A stretch of DNA of 6,481 nt from Deinococcus sp. (GCA_023382135.1 JAMCQK010000207.1:1-6481); one strand, 5' to 3'; counted from the first letter of the stretch, positions 1 to 4,955 are shown. Notes: generated by a model not told the origin, from the sequence alone. A program made the numbers and translations.

Positions 1-366
1 CACGCCCATCTTCTCGGTGGCGTAGCTGGCGCTCACCGCCAGCATCCCCGGCAGCCTGCCCACCACCCCCTCGAGGGAGCCCGCGCAGTCGGCACAGTGC
101 ATGCCGGTGATCTCCATGGTCTCGTGGCGGTAGCGCTCCTGCACCAGGGCCCCGGCTTCTCTGGCGGCCCACTCGAGGTCCTCCAGGGCGACCAAGCCGG
201 GGTCGTAGTGCAGGCAGAGCCGGGCCTTGCCGTTCTCCTGTGTAAGGTGGGCCTGCTCCACCCCTCTACGCTGAGCCAAGAGACCCTCCAGGCGGTGCAC
301 GCAGGCGTCTTTTTCCTCGGGATGTCCGGGAAGCAGCAGCGACAGGTCGAGTTGGGTGCTGTTCAT
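1..366 (-). CDS. P1B-type heavy-metal-translocating ATPase, N-terminal part (runs off left edge)
   Basis: This is the first 122 codons of a metal-exporting P-type ATPase; the transmembrane and catalytic parts lie outside the window. The sequence shows two HMA-like metal-binding modules. Residues about 5-76 have the length and alternating pattern of an HMA fold but lack the CxxC loop, with only C22 nearby. From residue 83 a typical HMA domain begins with GMHCADCA, so C91 and C94 are the expected metal ligands. The ATG is preceded by AAAAGGAG (plus-strand 372-379) with 5 nt spacing, which fixes the start. The gene begins 14 nt after the czcD-like stop, so it is the distal gene of the metal operon. 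The family pumps Zn/Cd/Pb/Co or Cu/Ag across the inner membrane using ATP. The SmtB-like regulator and CDF neighbour favour divalent ions, but the deciding CPC/SPC membrane motif is not visible. Confidence 0.9.
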   Translation of the reverse strand, partial: MNSTQLDLSLLLPGHPEEKDACVHRLEGLLAQRRGVEQAHLTQENGKARLCLHYDPGLVALEDLEWAAREAGALVQERYRHETMEITGMHCADCAGSLEGVVGRLPGMLAVSASYATEKMGV

Positions 367-380
367 CAAAACTCCTTTTG

Positions 381-1283
381 CTAAAGGCGGTGGGCCCCAC
401 TCTCGTTCTCGGCCACCGTGCGGTCTTCGATCTGGATGGTGGTGTGCTCGATGCCGTGTGAACCGGCTACCTCCTGGGCTTTCTGCACCAGTCCGGGGTC
501 GGCCGTCTCTGGCTGTGTCACCAGGTGCACGCTCATGGCGTTCTGCCCCTGGGTGAGTGCCCAGACGTGCAGGTCGTGCACCTCCTGCACGCCGGGGAGG
601 GCCGCCAGGTCGGCTTGGAGCTGACGCAGATCTATCCCGCCGGGTACTCCCTCGAGCAGGATGTTCACACTGGCTGAGAGCAGGTGCCAGGTACGCGGCA
701 AAATCCACAAGCTGATCAAAGTGGCTAGCAGGGGATCCACCCAGTTCCAGCCGGTGAAGTAGATGACAATGGCTCCCGCGATGACGGCCAGCGAGCCCAA
801 GAGGTCGGAGAGCACCTCGAGGTAAGCCCCCTTCACGTTTAGGCTTTCCGCGCTACCTGCGGCCAACAGGCGGGCGGCAATCAGGTTCACTGCCAACCCG
901 CCTAGCGCCACCAGCAGCATGGGCAGGCTTTGAATCTCGACTGGCTCCCGCAAGCGCTGGTAGGCCTCGAAGAGGATATAGAAGGCGACCAGAAACAAGA
1001 CTGAGGCGTTTAAAGCAGCGGCCAGGATCTCGAAGCGCTTGTAGCCGAAGGTGCGCCGGGGGTCGGCCGGGCGCTTGCCCAGCCGGATGGCGGCCAGGGC
1101 GATAACCAGGGCCGCGAAGTCGGTGAACATGTGGGTTGCGTCCGAAAGCAGCGCGAGGCTGCCGAAGACCAGCCCGCCCACCACTTCGGCCAATAAATAG
1201 ATGCCGGTGAGCACCAAAGCCAACCTTAACCGGCCCTCGGGTAAGGTGCGGTTGTCCTGGGTGTGGCCGTGACCTTGCGCCAT
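381..1283 (-). CDS. czcD: CzcD-type cation diffusion facilitator (Zn/Cd/Co efflux)
   Basis: This is a complete 300-residue inner-membrane antiporter of the cation diffusion facilitator family, which exchanges cytoplasmic Zn2+, Cd2+ or Co2+ for protons. The N-terminus has a short His stretch (GHGH, residues 4-7). Six hydrophobic segments follow, at roughly 21-40, 44-66, 85-108, 119-141, 155-177 and 180-198. TM2 carries SDATHMFTD with D48, H51 and D55. TM5 carries AYLEVLSD with E156 and D160 at the metal site. The cytoplasmic C-terminal domain (from about 205) contains HDLHVW (H236, H239), H253 and H280, as in zinc-binding CDF tails. Length and motifs match CzcD from beginning to end. The ATG lies 2 nt after the stop of the DUF411 gene, so translation is probably coupled. 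The stop lies 14 nt before the P-type ATPase start. The gene is probably controlled from the operator/promoter region at 2377-2428. Confidence 0.95.
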   Translation of the reverse strand: MAQGHGHTQDNRTLPEGRLRLALVLTGIYLLAEVVGGLVFGSLALLSDATHMFTDFAALVIALAAIRLGKRPADPRRTFGYKRFEILAAALNASVLFLVAFYILFEAYQRLREPVEIQSLPMLLVALGGLAVNLIAARLLAAGSAESLNVKGAYLEVLSDLLGSLAVIAGAIVIYFTGWNWVDPLLATLISLWILPRTWHLLSASVNILLEGVPGGIDLRQLQADLAALPGVQEVHDLHVWALTQGQNAMSVHLVTQPETADPGLVQKAQEVAGSHGIEHTTIQIEDRTVAENESGAHRL

Positions 1284-1285
1284 AA

Positions 1286-1750
1286 CTAGAAGGTGGCGAA
1301 GGGTGTAAGCTGCCCGTTTTTAAGGCTTAGCACGCGGTAAGGTTCGGTCTTAGAGCCGGGCATTCCCGGAGTGCCGATAGGCATACCCGGCAGGGCGATG
1401 CCGTCAATCTTGGGGCGTTCCCGAAAGAGCTTTTGCAGGGCCGCGAGCGGAACGTGTCCCTCCACCACGTAACCTTCGATATGGACGGTATGGCAGCTCT
1501 GGGCCTCAGCAGGAATCCGGTAGCGGGCTTTGATCGGGCCGAGGTCGTCTTGCAGCACTACTCGAACCTTCACCCCATACTCCTTGAGGAAGTTGGCGTA
1601 CTCTCCGCAGCAGTTACAGGCAGGGGATTTATAGACCACTGCTTCCAATCCCTTCAGCCCTGAAGGTTTGCTCTGGGCGAGGACACCGTCATTCACCAGC
1701 CCCAGCGCCATGACCCCGAGAAGTTTGAGCGTTTGTCTGCGGTTTGGCAT
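1286..1750 (-). CDS. DUF411 family metal-binding protein with Tat-like signal peptide
   Basis: The product is a 154-residue exported protein of the DUF411 family, which is found beside copper, zinc or cadmium resistance genes and is presumed to bind metal outside the cytoplasm. The N-terminus has a twin-arginine stretch (NRRQTLKLLG), a short hydrophobic core and a likely cleavage after VLA (about residue 25). The mature part has the family motif SPACNCCGEY (C45, C47, C48), then C86-H87, then VEGHVP (H99), then IALPGMPIGTPGM with two methionines. The ATG at 1750 is chosen because AAAGGAG (plus-strand 1754-1760) directly precedes it. A GTG nine codons earlier, at 1777, lacks a ribosome site and would bury the signal peptide. 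The czcD-like gene starts 2 nt after the stop. The metal bound cannot be read from the sequence. Periplasmic chaperone or scavenger is an inference. Confidence 0.9.
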   Translation of the reverse strand: MPNRRQTLKLLGVMALGLVNDGVLAQSKPSGLKGLEAVVYKSPACNCCGEYANFLKEYGVKVRVVLQDDLGPIKARYRIPAEAQSCHTVHIEGYVVEGHVPLAALQKLFRERPKIDGIALPGMPIGTPGMPGSKTEPYRVLSLKNGQLTPFATF

Positions 1751-1753
1751 AAA

Positions 1754-1760
1754 CTCCTTT
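1754..1760 (-). promoter_or_regulatory. Shine-Dalgarno site deciding the DUF411 start
   Basis: AAAGGAG on the minus strand, 3 nt before the ATG at 1750. It supports that start over the upstream in-frame GTG at 1777, which has no comparable site. Confidence 0.7.
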
Positions 1761-1887
1761 CGCTCGAACCTGCCCACCCTGTGTGAAAAAACATTAGATG
1801 ATCAGTCGCAGTCAGCCTCGGTGATCCGCCTACGTTCCTGTCGATAGAACACTTTGCGCGGGTGCTCCCGAAATCAGCCGGAACCAC

Positions 1888-2199
1888 CTAGACCGCCGTG
1901 CCGCACTCCGGGCAGAACCTGGCCCCCTTGGGAACTTCAACCCCGCACTTAGCACAGGTGGTGGCTTTGGCCCTCAGGGGCTGGCCGCACTTGGCGCAGA
2001 ACTTGGCATCGGCGGGGTTCTCGGCATCGCAGTTGGGGCAGACCACCACCCGCACCGGAGGACTCCCTTGCCCATAAGGATCGCCCCCGCCAAAACCACT
2101 GTGGTGTTCCCCACCGTAGCCTCCCCCATGCTTCCCGCCATAGCTCCTTTTGCGCCCGTGTCGGCCGAACAGGCTCTCGAGCAGATCGTCAAATCCCAT
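1888..2199 (-). CDS. Small His/Gly-rich double zinc-ribbon protein
   Basis: This 103-residue cytoplasmic protein has no named relative that I recognise. Three parts are visible. The first is a short amphipathic start (MGFDDLLESLFGRH). The second is a low-complexity stretch at about 15-48, rich in Gly with H24, H32, H33 and several Tyr. The third is two treble-clef-like zinc ribbons, C54/C57/C68/C71 and C82/C85/C96/C99, each of the form CxxC-x10-CxxC. The ATG is preceded by GGGAGGT (plus-strand 2206-2212) with 7 nt spacing, a very strong ribosome site. It is the first gene downstream of the ArsR-type operator, and the rest of the metal operon follows after a 137-nt gap. Eight Cys ligands plus the His-rich linker would suit zinc storage, sensing or delivery, but that role is inferred. 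It could instead be an unrelated zinc-ribbon protein. Confidence 0.88.
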   Translation of the reverse strand: MGFDDLLESLFGRHGRKRSYGGKHGGGYGGEHHSGFGGGDPYGQGSPPVRVVVCPNCDAENPADAKFCAKCGQPLRAKATTCAKCGVEVPKGARFCPECGTAV

Positions 2200-2376
2200 A
2201 AAACTACCTCCCTTGGCTCCTTTAGTTGTTCGTTCCCATCCAGACTGGTTCGAGCAGGGCTGAGGGCTCCTAGACCCTTGCTCATTCCCCTCCGAAGCTT
2301 ACCACGCAGTACCGCACCCGAGTAGGGGGTTTTGGTCAAGCAGTAGGCTTGCTGCAGGCTTTTAGAGCTCTGGCTC

Positions 2377-2405
2377 ATAACAGTCTTCTGATATTGAGTT
2401 CTCAA
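2377..2405 (-). promoter_or_regulatory. Predicted promoter of the metal-resistance operon
   Basis: Minus strand: -35 TTGAGA (plus 2400-2405; 5 of 6 to TTGACA), 17-nt spacer, -10 TGTTAT (plus 2377-2382; 4 of 6 to TATAAT). The start site would fall near 2370, giving a leader of about 170 nt before the zinc-ribbon gene. The -35 box lies inside the first palindrome and touches the ArsR-type operator, so a bound repressor would block RNA polymerase. This is a reading by eye. Confidence 0.55.
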
Positions 2406-2408
2406 TAT
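2391..2408. repeat. Perfect 8-bp palindrome over the -35 box
   Basis: ATATTGAG and CTCAATAT are perfect inverted arms around a 2-nt centre (2399-2400). It overlaps the predicted -35 box and abuts the ArsR-type operator, sharing an ATAT segment with it. It could be a second operator half or a site for another regulator. Confidence 0.7.
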
Positions 2409-2428
2409 ATGAATGTTTGTTCATATAT
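2405..2428. promoter_or_regulatory. ArsR/SmtB-family operator (TGAA-N6-TTCA palindrome)
   Basis: Arms ATATATGAA (2405-2413) and TTCATATAT (2420-2428) are perfect inverted repeats around a 6-nt spacer. The core TGAA-N6-TTCA with AT-rich flanks has the geometry of operators bound by SmtB, CzrA and related zinc-responsive ArsR repressors. It sits between the ArsR gene and the efflux operon, next to the predicted -35 box. The likely ligand is the ArsR protein encoded just upstream. No such palindrome is seen in front of arsR itself. Confidence 0.8.
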
Positions 2429-2461
2429 ATGAAGCGAAGCATAACACATAAATGGCTGGAC

Positions 2462-2487
2462 AGGTATTGACGCAGCTAAGAATACCT
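2462..2487. repeat. 7-bp inverted repeat between arsR and the operon promoter
   Basis: AGGTATT (2462-2468) and AATACCT (2481-2487) form a perfect stem with a 12-nt loop. No T-run follows on either strand, so it is not a standard terminator. Function unknown. Confidence 0.4.
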
Positions 2488-2546
2488 AGACTTATGGACA
2501 AGCCCCTATAGCCTCAGAGTTGCTGTGGTACCCCAGTGCTCTGGGA

Positions 2547-2921
2547 TCAGGTTTCTTTAGAGTGCTCGAGGGCGCTGTTCAGGATGGAGTTCACGTGCGC
2601 GTCGGCCAGGCGGTAGAACACGTGCCGACCCTCTTTGCGATGGCCGACCAGGTTGGCTGAGCGCAACAGGCGGAGTTGGTGGGACACCGCCGACTCGCTC
2701 ATGCCAACCACCACGGCCAGGTCGCAGACGCACAACTCTTGCGCGGCCCTGAGGGCCAAAAGGATACGCATCCGGGTGGGGTCGGCACTGGCCTTCAGAA
2801 GTTCCAAGGCCCCGGCAACTTCGGCCTCCGTGGGCAGCGCTGCACGGGCCTTCTCCACCGCCTCGGGGTGCACCAGTTGAACCTCGCAGGCGGCAGGAGC
2901 GGCTATGGTGGAAGCGGACAT
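2547..2921 (-). CDS. ArsR/SmtB-family metal-sensing repressor (CadC/SmtB-like)
   Basis: A 124-residue winged helix-turn-helix dimeric repressor that leaves DNA when it binds metal. The recognition helix region is GMSESAVSHQLRLLRSANLV (about 73-92), followed by the wing (HRKEGRHVFYRL). Two metal sites are visible. The alpha-3 site has ELCVCDL with C64 and C66, and C12 and H18 in the N-terminal arm as possible further ligands. The alpha-5 site has D107, H109, H120 and E123 with the same spacing as the zinc site of SmtB/CzrA. Both point to Zn/Cd/Pb-type sensing rather than arsenic. The frame stays open upstream to 3050, but that part runs into the tRNA and makes no sense as protein. The ATG at 2921 starts the family-like N-terminus and sits 8 nt from a -10 box. 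It probably controls the operator at 2405-2428. Confidence 0.93.
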   Translation of the reverse strand: MSASTIAAPAACEVQLVHPEAVEKARAALPTEAEVAGALELLKASADPTRMRILLALRAAQELCVCDLAVVVGMSESAVSHQLRLLRSANLVGHRKEGRHVFYRLADAHVNSILNSALEHSKET

Positions 2922-2929
2922 CTTGTTTA

Positions 2930-2938
2930 ATAGTATCA
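2930..2938 (-). promoter_or_regulatory. Extended -10 promoter of arsR, leaderless
   Basis: Minus-strand TGATACTAT contains an extended -10 (TGn) followed by TACTAT, with 8 nt to the ATG at 2921. There is no Shine-Dalgarno site before that ATG. The start of transcription should therefore fall on or next to the A of the ATG, giving a leaderless mRNA. No clear -35 box is seen. Confidence 0.5.
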
Positions 2939-3015
2939 GGATTGGAAAGCACCAAAAGGGAATCCACCTGCCTGAGCGCCTTGAGATATATCGAGCCCGA
3001 CGCCTGATCCCGCCT

Positions 3016-3038
3016 GCACCGCCAGAGCATGGCGGTGC
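3016..3038. repeat. 8-bp hairpin just upstream of tRNA-Phe
   Basis: GCACCGCC (3016-3023) and GGCGGTGC (3031-3038) form a perfect stem with a 7-nt loop, ending 7 nt before the tRNA. No T-run follows on either strand. It may be part of the tRNA precursor leader or a rho-type stop for transcripts entering from the left. Confidence 0.5.
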
Positions 3039-3045
3039 CAAGCCT

Positions 3046-3121
3046 GCCAAGGTAGCTCAGTCGGTAGAGCATGCGACTGAAAATCGCAGTGTCGGCGGTT
3101 CGATTCCGCCCCTTGGCACCA
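3046..3121 (+). tRNA. tRNA-Phe (GAA), CCA encoded
   Basis: A full cloverleaf can be drawn. The acceptor stem is GCCAAGG with CCTTGGC, the D arm GCTC/GAGC, and the anticodon stem TGCGA/TCGCA. The loop CTGAAAA gives anticodon GAA at 3079-3081. The variable loop is 5 nt, and the T arm is GGCGG-TTCGATT-CCGCC. Discriminator A is followed by an encoded CCA. It decodes UUC/UUU. It points away from arsR and is followed by a strong hairpin at 3153-3188. Confidence 0.97.
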
Positions 3122-3152
3122 AGAGAAGATGCCGATAGAAAAAACACAAAAC

Positions 3153-3190
3153 AGCATAACCGGGGGCTTCCCAACTCCCGGTTATGCTTT
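3153..3190. terminator. Bidirectional intrinsic terminator between tRNA-Phe and the MscS gene
   Basis: AGCATAACCGGG (3153-3164) and CCCGGTTATGCT (3177-3188) form a perfect 12-bp stem with a 12-nt loop. On the plus strand a short TTTAT follows, ending tRNA-Phe transcripts. On the minus strand the stem is followed by a T-rich run (complement of 3139-3152), ending transcripts of the convergent MscS-family gene, whose stop is at 3335. Positions 3191-3334 show nothing further. Confidence 0.88.
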
Positions 3191-3334
3191 ATGACAACTA
3201 CCCAAGCACCCAGGCGCAGAGCAGGCTTCCTTGCTTCCAAGGGAAAGGGGGCAACCCCTCCCAAAAGTTCATGGTAATGGATTCTGGGAGCAAATATACC
3301 GGGTCCCGCAGGTGTATGGTCTCGGCGGAACTGC

Positions 3335-4468
3335 TCAGCTCTTACTCGCCAGCCAGACCTGGGTCTGGGGAAAGGGAATCTCGATGCCCTCGGCATCCAG
3401 GCGGTTCTTAATGCGCCGTCGGAACTCGCGGGCCACGTCCCACTGCTCCTTGGGTCTGGTGTTGAAGAGCACCCGGATGACCACCGCCGAGTCCGTGAGC
3501 TGGTCCACGCCCAGTACCTGCGGGGCCTCGGCGGTGAACCTGTCCCGCCAACCGGGGTCGTGGTAGAGCTGCTCTACCTCGTCGCGGACCACCTCAAGAG
3601 CCCGGTCCACGTCTTCCTTGTAGGCTACCGAGACGTCCACCAGCGCGCGGGCCCAGTCCCGGCTCATCACTGTGACTTGCTGTACTTGCGAGTTGGGGAT
3701 GAAATGCACCCGGCCCTCGAGGTCCCGCAGTACCGTAAGCCGGAGGTTGAAGCGCTCCACCACTCCTCCGGTGCCGCCGATGTTGACGATATCCCCCACC
3801 CCGTACTGGTCTTCCAGCAGGATGAAGAAGCCGTTGATCACGTCGCGAATCAGGTTCTGCGCGGCAAACGACCCTGCCAGGCCCACTACCCCGGCCCCCG
3901 CGAGCAGGGTGGTCACGTTTAGACCCAGGTTGGAAAGAAGCAAGAGCCCCCCCAGGGCGATCACCAGTACCCGAAGTACGGTCTCCAGCACCCCCTTGAG
4001 AGTCTGGGCGCGTACTTGCTGCCGGCTGAACTCGACGGAAACCGGCACAGGAATGCGCCCCAGGAGTCGTGGGATGGCTCTGTAGGCCAAGAATAATAGG
4101 GTCAGAATCAGAAGTCCAGTAAGCCCCTTGGCCCCCAGCCAGGCCGAAAGCTGTCGGCCCCAGGTGGCAAAGGGTTCGATAGGCAGCCCGTAGGCCTGGA
4201 CCAGGAAGGAGAAAGCCCCCAGGCCCACCGCCGCCCACCACAGCAGCCCGGCCAGCCGCCAGTAGCGCTGGCTCCGCTCCTCGGAGATTAGATCGTCGGA
4301 CACCTCTTCTGCGACCGGCAGCGCCGGAAACCTGGCGGCAAAGCCGATCAACCGGTTTCCGGCTCGCCCCGCCCAGTAGGCCAGGGCCAGTACCGCAAGC
4401 CCCAGCAACACCTTCCACCACAGGGGGGAGACCACGCTGGCAAGCGCTATAGGCACCCCCGCCTCCAT
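3335..4468 (-). CDS. MscS-family small-conductance mechanosensitive channel
   Basis: This 377-residue inner-membrane channel opens under membrane tension to release solutes during hypo-osmotic shock. Hydrophobic segments lie at about 17-33, 72-91, 114-131 and 163-182. The Gly/Ala-rich pore helix follows at about 184-215 (TTLLAGAGVVGLAGSFAAQN, then LIRDVINGFFILLED). The beta domain begins with QYGVGDIV and GGVVERFNLRLTVLRDLEG, then IPNSQV, matching the MscS core. A C-terminal alpha/beta domain ends at about residue 370. It has two more N-terminal helices than the E. coli MscS (286 residues), as in many larger MscS-like proteins. No Shine-Dalgarno site precedes the ATG; a TATACT box lies 6 nt upstream, suggesting a leaderless transcript. 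The gene converges on tRNA-Phe across a terminator. Its upstream neighbour is a decayed gene. Confidence 0.93.
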   Translation of the reverse strand: MEAGVPIALASVVSPLWWKVLLGLAVLALAYWAGRAGNRLIGFAARFPALPVAEEVSDDLISEERSQRYWRLAGLLWWAAVGLGAFSFLVQAYGLPIEPFATWGRQLSAWLGAKGLTGLLILTLLFLAYRAIPRLLGRIPVPVSVEFSRQQVRAQTLKGVLETVLRVLVIALGGLLLLSNLGLNVTTLLAGAGVVGLAGSFAAQNLIRDVINGFFILLEDQYGVGDIVNIGGTGGVVERFNLRLTVLRDLEGRVHFIPNSQVQQVTVMSRDWARALVDVSVAYKEDVDRALEVVRDEVEQLYHDPGWRDRFTAEAPQVLGVDQLTDSAVVIRVLFNTRPKEQWDVAREFRRRIKNRLDAEGIEIPFPQTQVWLASKS

Positions 4469-4474
4469 AGGGGC

Positions 4475-4480
4475 AGTATA
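4475..4480 (-). promoter_or_regulatory. -10 box of a leaderless MscS transcript
   Basis: Minus-strand TATACT (5 of 6 to TATAAT) ends 6 nt before the ATG at 4468. With no ribosome site present, this spacing predicts transcription starting at the ATG. I see no clear -35 box. Confidence 0.5.
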
Positions 4481-4539
4481 CGCGCCCCTGCCAACAGGCT
4501 TGCGCAGGGTGCCATTTCCTTATACCCCCTCCAGGTTCG

Positions 4540-4821
4540 TCGGCCTATCCCGGCCAGCGTGGTAACCCCTGCACGGATGTGCTCCACCAACACGGCTTCC
4601 ACCGCGCCCCAGGCCCGCAGCAAGGCGTTTTCACTGCGTGGGAGCCGGGAGCCGTCCTCACGGTAGACCATCAGGTATTCCACCGTCGGTTCGCTTTCAA
4701 TGTCCCCGGAAAAGGACTTGTTTGCCCTGGTACGGGCGAGCTTTGCCTTTACGCCGATCTCCTCATAGGACTTCTAATCCCAGCTCTTTACCTCAAACAT
4801 GGCCCTCGCACGCGTGGTCAT
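4540..4821 (-). pseudogene. DUF3224 family pseudogene (nonsense codon plus frame damage)
   Basis: The ATG at 4821 has a good AAGGAG site (plus 4827-4832, 5 nt spacing) and opens MTTRARAMFEVKSWD, typical of DUF3224 proteins. Codon 16 is TAG (4774-4776) where relatives have Glu (SWDEKSY), so one G-to-T change explains it. The same frame continues with KSYEEIGVKAKLARTR, then KSFSGDIESEPTVEYLMVYR and EDGS, a clear family match. After EDGS the similarity jumps frames. Another frame gives KRLAAGLGRGGSRV, like the family's ERxxGxLGxRxGSFV. The first frame then returns with VLVEHIRAG and TLAGIG, like the C-terminal VLxHxG and ELAGLRG parts, with the segment between missing. The remaining open frame runs on to 4447 and overlaps the MscS start, without meaning. 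The function of DUF3224 is unknown. The first half is secure, while the assignment of the second half is tentative. Confidence 0.8.
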
Positions 4822-4883
4822 TTCTGCTCCTTATTTTATTCTGCCGGTCTTACTGACCTGCTAGTTTTGAGATTGACAGACAA

Positions 4884-4944
4884 GCGGTAATAACCCACTA
4901 GCCGTCCTACGCTCGCGCTCAGCCGGCTGATGGGTGTCAACCGC
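4884..4944. repeat. Interrupted 21-nt inverted repeat downstream of the membrane-protein gene
   Basis: Arms 4884-4904 and 4924-4944 pair in three 5-bp blocks: GCGGT with ACCGC, ACCCA with TGGGT, and AGCCG with CGGCT. They are separated by symmetrical unpaired stretches of 4 and 2 nt, around a 19-nt loop. Without a T-run it is a poor terminator. The segmented stem resembles the folded form of an integron attC site, but no GTTRRRY end was found at the distal side. Confidence 0.5.
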
Positions 4945-4955
4945 AGCGCGGAACG

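Larger units (their letters stand above)
2200..2546. other. Intergenic region carrying the metal operon's control signals
   Basis: No convincing gene lies in these 347 bases. From right to left on the minus strand they contain: a 5-bp hairpin just after the arsR stop (CCCAG/CTGGG, 2532-2545, no T-run); a 7-bp inverted repeat (2462-2468 with 2481-2487); two adjoining palindromes (2391-2428); a predicted promoter (2377-2405); and a leader of about 170 nt ending in the zinc-ribbon ribosome site. An open frame runs through the leader (to 1974), with a GGAGGGG site before a possible ATG at 2285. It overlaps the zinc-ribbon gene out of frame and looks like no known protein, so it is not called. Confidence 0.6.

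Noticed and set aside
1751..1887. A separate promoter for the DUF411 gene in the 137-nt gap
   Set aside because: A TAATGT lies upstream, but the nearest -35-like CTGACT is only 13 nt away. No convincing pair was found.
1974..2405. A 143-codon minus-strand open frame across the metal operon leader
   Set aside because: It overlaps the strongly supported zinc-ribbon gene in another frame, its start lies within the operator/promoter, and the protein resembles nothing. Its MSKGLGAL stretch recalls ParB starts only by chance.
2532..2545. Terminator directly after arsR
   Set aside because: The stem is only 5 bp and no T-run follows, so it is too weak to call.
2981..3010. Promoter of tRNA-Phe (TTGAGA with TGATCC, 18 nt apart)
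   Set aside because: The -10 matches only 3 of 6, and the nearby TATATC has no -35 partner at the right distance.
2922..3050. N-terminal extension of the ArsR protein by 43 codons
   Set aside because: The extension reads into the tRNA-Phe gene, contains the arsR -10 box and has no family similarity.
2557..3396. A 279-codon minus-strand open frame covering arsR, the tRNA and the terminator
   Set aside because: It runs antisense through the tRNA and terminator and is out of frame with arsR, so it is a high-GC shadow.
3594..4421. A 275-codon minus-strand open frame inside the MscS gene
   Set aside because: It is low-complexity Gly/Arg/Pro-rich sequence in a shifted frame of a well-supported channel gene.
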